This document shows, piece after piece, positions 1-10,294 of a stretch of 64,000 nucleotides of DNA. Location of the stretch: positions 868,001 to 932,000 of the forward strand of contig JAPZLL010000001.1 of the NCBI GenBank assembly GCA_036250225.1. Reading direction: 5' to 3'. Position numbers and translations under genes: made by a program. The stretch comes from Cercophora sp. LCS_1 (Eukaryota; Ascomycota; Sordariomycetes; Sordariales; Lasiosphaeriaceae). The stretch's first letter is position 1; each line of letters opens with the position of its first letter. Under the pieces are notes generated by a model, which saw only the letters and a program-made list of their open reading frames with translations, did not search any database and was not told the origin of the DNA.

Positions 1-68
1 TCGCGGCCGAATTTCTTGGAGAGCATCGAGTCCTCTTCGGCCAGGACTGGGAGATCCGGGACCGGCAT
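1..68 (-). CDS. N-terminal fragment of an unidentified gene (partial, runs off the left edge)
   Basis: On the minus strand an ATG at 68 opens a frame that stays open for 22 codons to the window edge, reading MPVPDLPVLAEEDSMLSKKFG. I do not recognise the family. The frame is too short to judge coding bias. The only support is that it is a clean open frame with a plausible start, placed divergently from COG1 with about 670 bp between the two starts. It could equally be a chance frame. The neighbouring sequence left of the window would decide. Confidence 0.3.
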   Translation of the reverse strand, partial: MPVPDLPVLAEEDSMLSKKFGR

Positions 69-737
69 TGCAAGAGGGTATTTTGGGGAGAGGTGAGTGG
101 TGATGGCTGAGATGCGCTGGATAATCCTTCTCTGCAAGTGGCTTTGAGTGTAGTAGACAATGGGGAATGTTCTACGGGGAAGCAGCAGGAGCATGTAGCA
201 TTATCTATGTATCGGCGTTTGGGCGGACGGCCCTTAATGACGGAATTTCGCGATGGTCGTTCCCAGGCGGGGGCGGGGCCACCCCCGGGACGGCTCCGGG
301 CGATGATGAGTAATTGGATGGGCGTTTCCGCCGCATCGGATTCCATCGTGATCCATCCGGAAGTCGGACGGGGATTTGAATCCGGCAGATGATTTTGAGA
401 TGTCCTCCCAGCAGGGAAGTTCAGGCCGTAAAGCCTAGATATCACTAAAACTGAGACGAAAAACATGGACCAGAAATTTACGGCCCACTCCACAGCAGAG
501 CCCAGAGCCAACCTCGGCAGCTTGTTGACAGCACCCAAGGCAAGCAGGGTTAGGGTCAATTTCGCAATTCAGAAAGCTCCCCCGCAGCTCCGTCGTAAGG
601 TACCTCAACGGCCACCTCAATCAACACAGCAAAACACATACCACAGGACACAATCCCCCACCGCCCAAACAAAAAAAAAAACACAACAACACAGATGGAA
701 CGACCAAAACGATAACCAATTCCAAGAATTTATCAAA
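69..737. other. Intergenic region upstream of COG1
   Basis: About 670 bp between a possible minus-strand start at 68 and the COG1 start. The plus-strand frame of COG1 stays open upstream to 465, but the extra 91 codons are low-complexity and Gln/Thr/Lys-rich, as expected of an A- and C-rich fungal leader. I treat them as untranslated. No RNA gene or repeat was seen. Confidence 0.5.
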
Positions 738-3062
738 ATGGCAGCAACACCCGACCTCTCCCACCTCACCACCTCCTCCCAAATCTTCTCCGCAAACCAC
801 ACCCTCCCCCAGATTCGCACAATCCACAAGACCCTCCTCGCCCAGCTCGATGATACGGCCGTCCGCCTGCGCACCCAGGTGGGCGGTTCCTACCGCGACC
901 TCCTCGGCACAGCCGACTCCATCGTCGCCATGCGCGCCGACATGGACGCGGTCCAATCGACCCTCGCGCGCATGGGCAGTCGCTGCGGTCGGACGGTCGT
1001 CAATCAGAAAGTCGGCGGGTTGGCGCATTTTGTGCAAGACCGCGAGAGTGGCGGAGAAGACAGTCGACGGGCGAGGACGCGGTTGCTGGACGGGGTGGTG
1101 CTTTGCTTGGGGAGTGTGTTGAGGGAGAAGAAAAGCGACAAAAGAGGGGAGAGGCTGTTGCTTGCTGCGAGGTTGTGGGTGCTTGGACGGCTGGTTGCCA
1201 AGAGTCTGGGAGAGAGTAGGGGGGAGGGGTTGGAGGGGTTGCGTAGACGGCTGGTGAGGGGGGTGGAGGGGGTGTTGAGGTCGGGTAGGGATGAGGATGT
1301 TGTTGGTGCTTTGGGAGCATATGCGCTTGCTACGAGCTCCGGGGGAAAGGATGTTCTACGGCATTTCCTGAGGGTGAGGGGGATGGCAATGGGGATGGCG
1401 TTTGAGGGTGAGGAGAGGAGGGGTGGACAAGAGGTGGTGAGGTGTTTGGGGTTGTTTACCAAGACGTTGAGGGATGTACAGGGGTTGGTGCCGGCGCGGT
1501 TGAGAGAGGCGTTGGCGGCGTTGAAAAGGGATCCGTTGTTGGCGGATCAGGGGCTGAGAGGATTGGAGGAGCTGAGATTGGATGTGTACAAGAGGTGGTG
1601 TGGGGATGAGATTCAGTATTACAAGCCCTTTATTCGGCATGATGATCTGGACGTCAGACAGGCCGCCGAGATGTTGTCGAGCTGGGCGGAGGAGGGGAGC
1701 AAGGTCTTGTTGAAGGGGCTGAAGAAGACGTTGGAGGGTATGAATGAGTTCAAGGCTATTGTTGAGCTGAGGACGAGCGTGCTGAAGTTGTGGATCCAGG
1801 AGGGTGGCAAGGCAAAGGGAGTTGACCCGTCGATTCTCCTAGGTCAACTACGAGGCGCTATCAACGAGCATCTGCTGGAGGTGCTGGAGGCAAAGGTTGC
1901 CAAGCTCCGACTGGTTGGGTCTGAGGTCTCGGCAGCGCTGGATGCCTGGCGAGAGGGCACAACCGATCAGCACCCAAGTTTGTGGGATGTGGAATCGTTC
2001 GATACAGACCTGTCAAACGGAGCGGCTCAGTTCACCCAGGACGTGGTTGCCCGGCTCTATGGACGGAACGATGCTGCTTCCAAGGCCGTAACTTGTTTTC
2101 AATCCTGGTATCACGTCATCGACGACGTGGCTACCGTGGTCGACCAACTCCGACGCCAGCGATGGGAGAACGACGCCGACGAGATCGAAGACGAGGAGAC
2201 CATTGAAAATCGCCAAAAGCTGCTTGCCAAAGAGGATCCGCAGAAACTGAGCGACCACCTCAACATCTCGCTCGTCAAAGCCTTCAAGAACCTTGATGAT
2301 CATCTCGGTCTGCTTTGGAAATCCCACCAAGACGGTCCGAACAAAGGGCATATCGCCATGTATTTTGTACGCGTCCTGAGGGATATCCGGGTGAGGCTAC
2401 CCGAGGGTCTCGGAAAAGTCAAAGACTTTGGACTGGATGCTGTGCCGTCACTCCACCAAACGCTGACGACCGCCGTGGCGGAGTCACCATTGCAAGAGCT
2501 TGCGACAGTTGCCCTCGCCCGGAAGGTGGTTGCCGGGAGGAGTCTTTGGGAGGGAAGTCCGGAGCTCCCAACATCGCCATCGCCGGGCATCTTCAAGTTT
2601 TTACGGAATTTATTGGTTTCCATGGGCGATTCCGGCGCTGACCTTTGGAGTCCCGCCGCCGTGGCTGTGTTGAAGAAACACCTTCGAGAACAAGTCTGCC
2701 AGATCTGGAAGGAAGCAGTAGAGAAAGCGGACACTGCAATCAAGGAGCAATATACAGCCCAGAGCGAAAGCGAAGCAGAAGACGAAGAGTCGGAAGACGC
2801 TGGGAGCAAAAATCCCTCTGCTGGGGGTGACACGCTCGCACAGCAACGGCGAGATTTGTTTACTCAATGGCTGTTCGACATCTTCTATCTCGAATTCTTT
2901 CTCGAGTCCTCGCCTCCCAACACCAAAGGCGAGTTTGACAACATAAAAGCGATCATTCGGAAAGGAGCTAGCCTTGGGGGCGCCACAGCGGAAGAGAAAC
3001 TGGCCAAGACCTCGAGAGAATACTTTAAGCGCACAAGCCTGCTATTCGGTCTTTTATCATGA
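738..3062 (+). CDS. COG1: Conserved oligomeric Golgi complex subunit 1
   Basis: Single-exon gene of 774 codons. COG1 is a lobe A subunit of the COG tether, which recycles Golgi glycosylation enzymes by retrograde vesicle transport and acts peripherally on Golgi membranes. The first ~90 residues carry the Vps51/COG1-type N-terminal helical region: a stretch reading LPQIRTIHKTLLAQLDDTAV, followed by repeated short heptads and the SYRDLLGTADSIVAMRADM segment typical of this superfamily. The rest is helical and charged, with an acidic linker (ESEAEDEESEDAG) near residue 690, and it ends in a conserved-looking EYFKRTSLLFGLLS tail. I chose the ATG at 738 because the upstream extension of the same frame to 465 is low-complexity, and the ATG starts a typical COG1 opening (MAATPDLSHL). 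It converges with the isomerase gene, with 72 bp between stop codons. Confidence 0.85.
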   Translation: MAATPDLSHLTTSSQIFSANHTLPQIRTIHKTLLAQLDDTAVRLRTQVGGSYRDLLGTADSIVAMRADMDAVQSTLARMGSRCGRTVVNQKVGGLAHFVQDRESGGEDSRRARTRLLDGVVLCLGSVLREKKSDKRGERLLLAARLWVLGRLVAKSLGESRGEGLEGLRRRLVRGVEGVLRSGRDEDVVGALGAYALATSSGGKDVLRHFLRVRGMAMGMAFEGEERRGGQEVVRCLGLFTKTLRDVQGLVPARLREALAALKRDPLLADQGLRGLEELRLDVYKRWCGDEIQYYKPFIRHDDLDVRQAAEMLSSWAEEGSKVLLKGLKKTLEGMNEFKAIVELRTSVLKLWIQEGGKAKGVDPSILLGQLRGAINEHLLEVLEAKVAKLRLVGSEVSAALDAWREGTTDQHPSLWDVESFDTDLSNGAAQFTQDVVARLYGRNDAASKAVTCFQSWYHVIDDVATVVDQLRRQRWENDADEIEDEETIENRQKLLAKEDPQKLSDHLNISLVKAFKNLDDHLGLLWKSHQDGPNKGHIAMYFVRVLRDIRVRLPEGLGKVKDFGLDAVPSLHQTLTTAVAESPLQELATVALARKVVAGRSLWEGSPELPTSPSPGIFKFLRNLLVSMGDSGADLWSPAAVAVLKKHLREQVCQIWKEAVEKADTAIKEQYTAQSESEAEDEESEDAGSKNPSAGGDTLAQQRRDLFTQWLFDIFYLEFFLESSPPNTKGEFDNIKAIIRKGASLGGATAEEKLAKTSREYFKRTSLLFGLLS

Positions 3063-3134
3063 TACGATACCCCATAGAAAACAAAACCACGAGGGCTCTC
3101 TATGTGAGATAGACAAAATGTAATGATGCAAAAT

Positions 3135-3959
3135 TTAAAGCTTATGCCTCTTCTTCCCCGACGCAATCTTTGCAAACTCCTCCTGTGGTGCCCCAGAAAC
3201 AAACCGATCCAAGCCGGCAAACACCTCCTTTGCGTTCTGCGAATCCAGCAGATCTCTCTCAGGCTTGCGAATCAACTCCTTGATCCCCAGCAACGACTGG
3301 TCATTCAAATGCGTCCCCAACCGCTCGTCAATCTCGTTGAGCACCAAACTCCTAAACTTGTCGTCCTCACCAGGTGCCACATCAAACACCTTGTTGACAA
3401 ACCCCGAACTGACCAGCTCATCGCACGTAATCCGCTTGCTCATAATCAGCGCCTCGTTTGCCTTGGCCACTCCGAGTCTCTGCACCAATGCACGCGAGGA
3501 GCCCCCCTCGGTCACGAGACCCAAGGAGCTAAACGGCGTGAGCAAAAAGGTCGACGGCGTAGCGTAGACGAAATCAGCAAACGATACGAGGGCGGCGGAC
3601 AAGCCGATGACGGGGCCGTTCAGACCAACCACCAAAATCTTGGGGTGCGTGTAAAAGGCTTGCGTGATGTTGAGGTTGTAGGCGACGAAGGAGCGCAGCC
3701 AGAACTGGCGCGTGTCGATCTCTGCGTCAGCCGAGGGACCTGCGCGCGAGATGGACACGTCGGCGCCGGCCGAGAAGTAGCGGCCTCGCCCGGTGATTAG
3801 CGTGATGAAGACATCGTCACGGGTGGCGACCTCGCGGAGTTTTTGCGAGAGGTCGTAGTAGCCGCTTTGGTCGAGCGCGTTGAGTTTGGTTGGGTTGTTG
3901 ATGGTGATGATGGCGAGACGGCCGCGGTATTCGAGGTCGATCACCGAGGGGGGTGCCAT
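3135..3959 (-). CDS. ECI1: Peroxisomal delta3,delta2-enoyl-CoA isomerase (crotonase family)
   Basis: 274-residue, single-exon crotonase-fold protein. It probably shifts the double bond of 3-enoyl-CoA to 2-enoyl-CoA during beta-oxidation of unsaturated fatty acids. Visible features: an N-terminal beta strand pair (RLAIITINNP), the oxyanion-hole segment FSAGAD at about residues 62-67, the second oxyanion segment GPVIGLSAAL at 115-124, and Glu151 in LGLVTEGGSSRAL, which matches the catalytic glutamate of yeast Eci1. The last three residues are HKL, a PTS1-like tripeptide related to the HRL signal of yeast Eci1, so peroxisomal matrix location is likely. The start at 3959 is the first methionine of the conserved domain. 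The 75-codon upstream extension of the frame (to 4184) lacks domain character. Another crotonase (dienoyl-CoA isomerase or hydratase) is less likely because of the Glu position. Confidence 0.85.
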   Translation of the reverse strand: MAPPSVIDLEYRGRLAIITINNPTKLNALDQSGYYDLSQKLREVATRDDVFITLITGRGRYFSAGADVSISRAGPSADAEIDTRQFWLRSFVAYNLNITQAFYTHPKILVVGLNGPVIGLSAALVSFADFVYATPSTFLLTPFSSLGLVTEGGSSRALVQRLGVAKANEALIMSKRITCDELVSSGFVNKVFDVAPGEDDKFRSLVLNEIDERLGTHLNDQSLLGIKELIRKPERDLLDSQNAKEVFAGLDRFVSGAPQEEFAKIASGKKRHKL

Positions 3960-6461
3960 ATTTTGTTTTGTTTGTGAGAGTTGGTGGGAATGGGCTAGGG
4001 CTGGTTCTATGCGATTGGCATTTTGGGGGAGGGTTTGTGTCACTTTTATGGGAGGCTGAGGAAGTTGGAGTTTTGGTGATGTCTTGCTTATGCTCGGTGA
4101 GATGTTGTCTTGGTGGTGTATAACGATACCCGGATCCTTTTTCGTCGACGACCCCACGTTGACTTGCCTCGGCTGTCCCCGCACTCCAACTCGATTGGAT
4201 GGTGCGTATTAGTTGTCACTTTAGGGGTTGACGGTCGTTTGCACGTCGTTGTTCCCTTTGTGTCTAATAAGCTTGCGAGAGTCATGTGCCCGGCCGTCAG
4301 CACTCTCTTATACCCACCTCGCCTGCCTCGGGAAGTTTGCTGAATTGTCTGGACATCTAATTACATCCGCTTAGAGTTGCTGCAAATTTTCTGCATAACA
4401 ACAATGACAACGGATTGTGTCTTTTTCTTTCAATGGTTTTGAGAATATCGAGCTGCCGAGACCATTTGGGCTGAATTGATGTTGTTCATTCCTCGAATCA
4501 TGCCTTGGACTCACTCTAGGTTAGCTTTGTGGGGGTGTAGTTCGGGCTGTGACCACGAGATCTTGTCAGCCTTGCCAGCCTTCAAGACTGCCATTTCATT
4601 CGCAAGCCACTGGGTAGTATCGAAGCGCAACAGCTGCATCGCATGAACAGGCCGTTATACCAAGGCTGGGCAGCTGCTGCCACGCGACCGAAGGACCCCA
4701 GAGATCGCAGAGGCGAAATGGGCGACTGCGACCTGGGGCGGCAGACTGTGAGACGTCTTGTCGGACAGAAACGCAAAGGGGCCACAGCTCCACTTCCTCC
4801 ACTTTCCCCGGATCGCGGAGAATCAGGTTGCATCATCTAAAACCTAGTCAGTGGCTTGAGGCTTGACCATCGAGAGCCGTCTCCATCGCGGACTCGTTTG
4901 GCCGTCCTGTCCGGTGTGTAGGTGGAAGCATCTGGGAAGTAGTTAGCCTTAGAATCATGGCAAGTGGGTGACATAAAAGTCTGCACACTGAACACAGCTG
5001 AGGCAGCTCCACCAGTAGGCTTACTTCCCAACAGGCATACGAATGATACATCCAGTGCTGTCAATGTTATTTCAACGCCTGTGGAATATTATTTGATGCC
5101 TTGGAGTAATACCTAGATGTCATTTTTCGAAACAAATATACATTTGGATTTTTTGGTGTACGGTTTATTTGTAGGAACTTGAGCGAGCCAGATACTGCCT
5201 TATCAGCGCCAAGCCTAGGATCTCGGGGCATCGAAGCGAGTGCTACGGGGCGAGTCGCTGTGCTGCAGTGTGTGTTCCCCTTCTCATCTTGCCACTTGAC
5301 GGCCTCGGTAGCTGCCTTAGTGTAGCTGTATGCTCTGCTAGCTTCAGCTGCTATCGCGAGCAGATGCAGAGCTGTGAGGGGCTGCCCCTTTTGCGCTGGA
5401 CAGCATCTTCAAGCCAGTGCTGCACGAAAAGACAAGCACGGCTGGTCGCTGGCATTGTGCTGTTGTGCCCCGACCCTTGTTCCCCTGTTCCCGGCTCCCC
5501 TCAAGGCAAAGACGGCCCCTCCACAGCCTGGCCAGTGCTCGGGTCTGAGCGCACCCCTCGATTGGCAGCCGATTGCAGAAGTGGAGGCGGGTGCGAATGA
5601 AGTGCCGCTGTCGTGTCGGAGAGCTCGAGAGCGGGTGGGTTGGGTGATTGATGGCTCATGGCCATGCGGATGTGCTGTCTGCCTGGCCAGGCATTTGTCG
5701 CAAGCGAAGCTGTGCATATGGTCTTGTGTTGATTGAGCTGGACCCGGAAGGTTGCACCGTGCGGTCCCAAGATTTGCCTTGAGACCTGGGACGAGCGAAC
5801 TTGGAAGGCGTCAAGTCGCTTCCTTCCCCACTGAAAACGCTCCCCCCTGCCAATCCCAGCCCGCAGCTGCACGGGCCAAGCACTGTGTGTCTTGGTCTCC
5901 TTCGAGGGGAGGGACCCTTCAGTCTCGCTCGCACCCACCCACACCACACCACGGCCACCCAGACGAGCGGCTCAGTGCGTCTTTTACCTGGGGGTCCCTC
6001 ACGCCGCCGGGCCTCTCCCCTCCAACCAAAAAATAATCGGGCGAATTGCAACTCCCCAGGCTCATTTCGAGAGCAGACGCGCCGAACCAATCCGTCGCCA
6101 ACCTTTCGGCCACTCACATTGCCCACTGCCAGATTATTGCCTCCGCGGGGCTCCTTCAAGCGCCCAAGAGGGTGCACTTGGTGCGACCGAACCGGCGTCG
6201 AACGTCGGTAGAGCCTGCGCTCCGTCAGCCTGACCTTGAGCCTGTGGCCAACGGCGTCACCGCGACTGCCATCGCAATCACCGGGCGACCACACGAGGCT
6301 TCCGATACACGTCTGTCTTTCGGCGCGTTTTCATTCCCAACCCTCATTGACGTCGAGGGGAGACCATCAGGGCCGCATGGAGCAAAGGAGCGTGGTCTAG
6401 CCGCCCTCTTCTCCATCTCGAGTCATCGCCATCGCCCGCAATAAGCCTCCCGACCTGCATC
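3960..6461. other. Long gene-free region between ECI1 and CDC25
   Basis: 2.5 kb without a supportable gene. It holds the ECI1 promoter at its left end and the CDC25 promoter and leader at its right. Open frames of 60-212 codons occur on both strands between 5.2 and 6.4 kb, but they overlap one another, have Pro/Ser/Arg-rich translations and show no recognisable domain, so I read them as chance frames in GC-rich DNA. A C- and T-rich leader (about 5.8-6.46 kb) precedes the CDC25 ATG. No tRNA or repeat was seen. Confidence 0.6.
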
Positions 6462-9400
6462 ATGCTAATGACACAGACACCTGTGTCGGCATTCCAGGCT
6501 CACAACACCGCGACTTCTTCATCGGACCGCACTGGTCCTGCCGACCGCAACTTTGCACAAAGCTCATATTCCCGCGCAGACTCGGCTGCCCTCATGAACG
6601 GCATCGTGGGCACAGCGCCGCCCGGCGCTATGTACGTACGGGCTCTGTACGACTACGAAGCAGATGATAGGACCAGTCTGAGCTTTCACGAGGGCGATAT
6701 TATCCAGGTCATTACACAGCTCGAGAGCGGGTGGTGGGACGGTGTCATCAATGGAGTGCGTGGATGGTTTCCAAGTAACTACTGTCAAATCATCACAAGC
6801 CCAGACGAGCTCCCCGAACCTGGCGAGAATGGAGAGCCTGAGCCTCCAGAGGACGATGCTGAGGACCAGGATATTTATGACGAAGGATTTGATGAGGAGG
6901 ATGCTTCGGATCAAGATGACATCGAGACGCTTCCACTGCAAGAACATGACGATGGCGACAGATCACGGGCCGACTTCTGGATTCCACAAGCCACACCCGA
7001 TGGCAGGCTATTCTACTACAACACCATGACTGGAGAGAGCAGCATGGAGCTACCGTTGGAATCGCCATCTTCCATGTCCGAGACAGGGCCGCGGGATCGC
7101 ATGAATGTCAATGTGCCGGAAAGAACGAGACCGCCACCTGAGATTATGGCAAGAGGCTTGATGCAGGATGAGGAAGACGAGTCCGATGTCAACTCTGCGT
7201 CGGAGCTTGAGGGCGAGGCCATTATGAATGCGTCTCGAGGATCTCTGGTAAGAGACTATCGCATCCCAGATCTTCGCACGAGGTCAGAGACTTACGTCGG
7301 GCTCCAGGCCGCGCGCCGCACTCTGCCCGGTGATGGAATCTCGCCGGCGGCATCGATGGACTCGATGAATGGGCAATCCCCGATAACGAGGGGACGGGCC
7401 GACACCTTCCCCACTACAGGCGCTCTCAGCCAGACTCCAATGATTGCGTCAGCCACGTCATTTACCAGTGCCGCCTTTAACCTTCCCACAGCTGCCACTA
7501 TCCCCCGTTCCTTCTTTGACGACGGCACTACCCCAGCGCTAACATGGAGTCGACTCGTGACGAACATGAAAAAGGCTATCGATCGATACCGAGAAGCTAT
7601 CAGCGAGGGTCGACGATCTGAGTACGTTGCCAGGGCCGAGGATATCTCGGATCATCTACGTCTTCTTCTCGCAGCCGGGTCAGGCACCACCGACAACCAC
7701 TCCGGCCAGCCATCCATCATATCCACCAACAAGGCGCTCTACCCACACTTTAGAGATATGATGTCCAAGTTTTCCAAGCTTGTCATCTCATCGCACATTG
7801 CCGCAGCAGATTGGCCAAACGCCGAGTCGATTCAAAAATGTCTCCAGGAAGCAGACGGCGTACTGCTTGGTGTTTACAGTTACGTTGAAGTTGCGAGACA
7901 ACAGCGCGGCGAGGAGATCCCACGACTGTTTCCGGGTTTTGTCATCGGGTCGAACACAGGTGGCAGCTGGCAAAATAATGGTTTGGGCCCCCGCGATCCC
8001 ATCACATCGAACTTTCTCGACGACGATGAGGGCGCCGGGGAGCCTACGGCTGTTCTCGACGGAAAGCTTCTCGAAAGACTGGACGAGCTCAAGAGGATGC
8101 TGGTTTCCAGCATTAGGGAACTGGACAAGCATCTTGTTGCCTCGGAAAAGGTCATTAACCCCTTGAAGCATGAGTTTATTGGGAACAATGTCTGTGCTGC
8201 CGGAGGAAAAGTGCTGGAAATGTTCAAGCCGTGGATTCAAATGATTGAGTCCATTGACTTGTCTTCCCTTGGAAACTCGTTCCAGACACCGCAGCTCTCG
8301 GATTTCAGCACAAACAAGCAAAGCTTGTATGACAACGTCTCAGACCTGATCCTCGGGTGCGAGGCTGTTGCAGGACCTCTTGCTGACGAGTGGTCCGAGA
8401 TCAGAGGGTCAGCGCTTGAAGAAAGGCTAGAGTACGTCCGACAATGTGCGCGGGCGCTCGAGACAAACTCGTCACATATCGGATTTTCACTCCAGCTCCT
8501 GTCAGAGCAAGTGCAAATCAATATGCAGCAGCAAGCTGACAGCCGTGCGCGAGATGAAGCCCCGATACTACAACCCGTGAGGCGAGACACAATGCCCTAC
8601 GAGAGGCCACACCAGCGAACAGAATCCCGTGGACTGGTCAGGCCTGGCCTACCCATGTCCCAATCTTTTACTGAGGGAGAGGGTCTTGCAACGGCAAACA
8701 ACTACCGTAAGGGCGACCCGTCAAAGATGAAGAGATTCTTTGGAGAAGACCCTGCACCAGTCCAAGCTGCACCGCCGATTGACGATACACCGGATTTCCT
8801 CAGGTTGGACTATGAAAAGGACCTTTCCTGGGATCTCAAGGCTGTGCCAGCACCCGCTGTCAAAGGCGGTTCCCTGCTCGCTTTGGTGGAGCAGCTTACA
8901 AGGCACGACAAGCTGGACGCCAACTTCAACAACACATTCCTTCTTACATACAGGTCTTTCACCACGGCGCGGGAGCTTTTTGAGTTGCTAGTTAAGAGAT
9001 TCGGCATCCAACCGCCCGAGGGATTGAACCAGGCCGAGTATGAGAAGTGGAGAGATGGCAAGCAGAAGCTGATCCGCTTCCGTGTGGTCAACATCCTCAA
9101 GAGTTGGTTTGACAACTTCTGGATGGAAGAAAACAACGATGAGACAAAGCAGCTGATCCGCGATGTCTACAACTTCGCCAAGGACACTGTCAAGTCAACA
9201 GAGACGCCGGGGTCAGCGCCCTTGATGGCGGTCCTGGACCAACGACTGAGCGGCAAGGAAGCCGGTGGCCGTCGCATGATCCAGACGGTGTCCCAAAATA
9301 CGCCACAGCCGATCATGCCGAAGAACATGAAGAAGCTCAAGTTCCTCGACATTGACGTGATCGAGTTTGCTCGCCAACTGACTATAATAGAGTCACGGTT

Positions 9401-10294
9401 GTATGGCAAGATCAAACCGACGGAATGTCTCAACAAGACTTGGCAGAAAAAGGTTGGCGAAGGGGAGCCAGAGCCGGCGCCAAACGTCAAGGCTCTGATT
9501 CTTCACTCGAATCAGATGACCAACTGGGTGGCGGAGATGATTCTTGCCCAGACAGACGTACGAAAACGTGTGGTGGTTATTAAGCACTTCGTCGCAGTGG
9601 CAGACGTAAGCGATCCCCATTGATACAATCTACGGACAGTGCTAACTAGAGGTAGAAATGTCGGCAACTGAACAACTTCTCCACCCTGACTTCCATCATC
9701 TCGGCTCTTGGAACGGCGCCTATTGCCCGCCTGAAGCGGACATGGGACCAGGTCCCTGCGCGCATCCAGACAACGCTCGAGACGATGCGAAAGTTGATGG
9801 CCAGCACCAAGAACTTTGGTGAATATAGAGAGGCGCTTCACGTGGCGAACCCTCCTTGTATTCCCTTCTTTGGTGTCTATCTCACCGATCTGACGTTCAT
9901 CGAGGACGGTATCCCGTCGGTCATCAAAAAGACCAACCTCATCAACTTTGCAAAACGGGCAAAGACAGCCGAGGTGATTAGGGACATCCAGCAGTATCAG
10001 AATGTGGCCTACTCGCTACAGCCTGTGCCCGAGCTCCAGGACTACATCTTGAGTAACATGCAAGCGGCTGGCGACGTGCACGAGATGTACGACAAGAGTT
10101 TGCAGATTGAGCCCCGCGAGAGAGAGGACGAGAAGATCGTCAGGTACGTCCAAGCACCGTCCCCTTATGCAAGCCCCACCTCGGCCATTCAGGCACATTT
10201 GCCCGCCCACCCCAACGACAGAAGCTTTTGATGCCAAGACCGGTTCGACTGACCCAATCTCTGCAGAGTTCTGGCCGAATCTGGCTTCCTTTGA
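6462..10294 (+). CDS. CDC25: Ras guanine-nucleotide exchange factor, CDC25 type (SH3-WW-like-RasGEFN-RasGEF)
   Basis: Three exons, 6462-9605, 9656-10143 and 10267-10294, give 1219 residues. The protein activates Ras by GDP/GTP exchange at membranes, upstream of the cAMP-PKA and MAPK pathways. Domains in order: SH3 at about 57-111 (ALYDYEADD, GWWDGV, GWFPSNY); acidic linker; WW-like module at 171-199 (FWIPQ, GRLFYYN) whose second Trp is replaced; Ser-rich and helical middle; RasGEF-N from about residue 772; catalytic RasGEF from about 950 to the end (LNNFSTLTSIISAL, IPFFGVYLTDLTFIEDG). Intron 1 (9606-9655, 50 bp) has donor GTAAGC and branch GCTAAC and is phase 0. Intron 2 (10144-10266, 123 bp) is supported because splicing to a 28-nt last exon restores the conserved ending RVLAESGFL. 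Reading through intron 2 instead gives an unconserved tail. Start choice is less certain than the rest. Confidence 0.9.

Noticed and set aside
465..737. 91-codon in-frame extension upstream of COG1
   Set aside because: Low-complexity Gln/Thr/Lys sequence unlike COG1; the ATG at 738 begins the conserved part.
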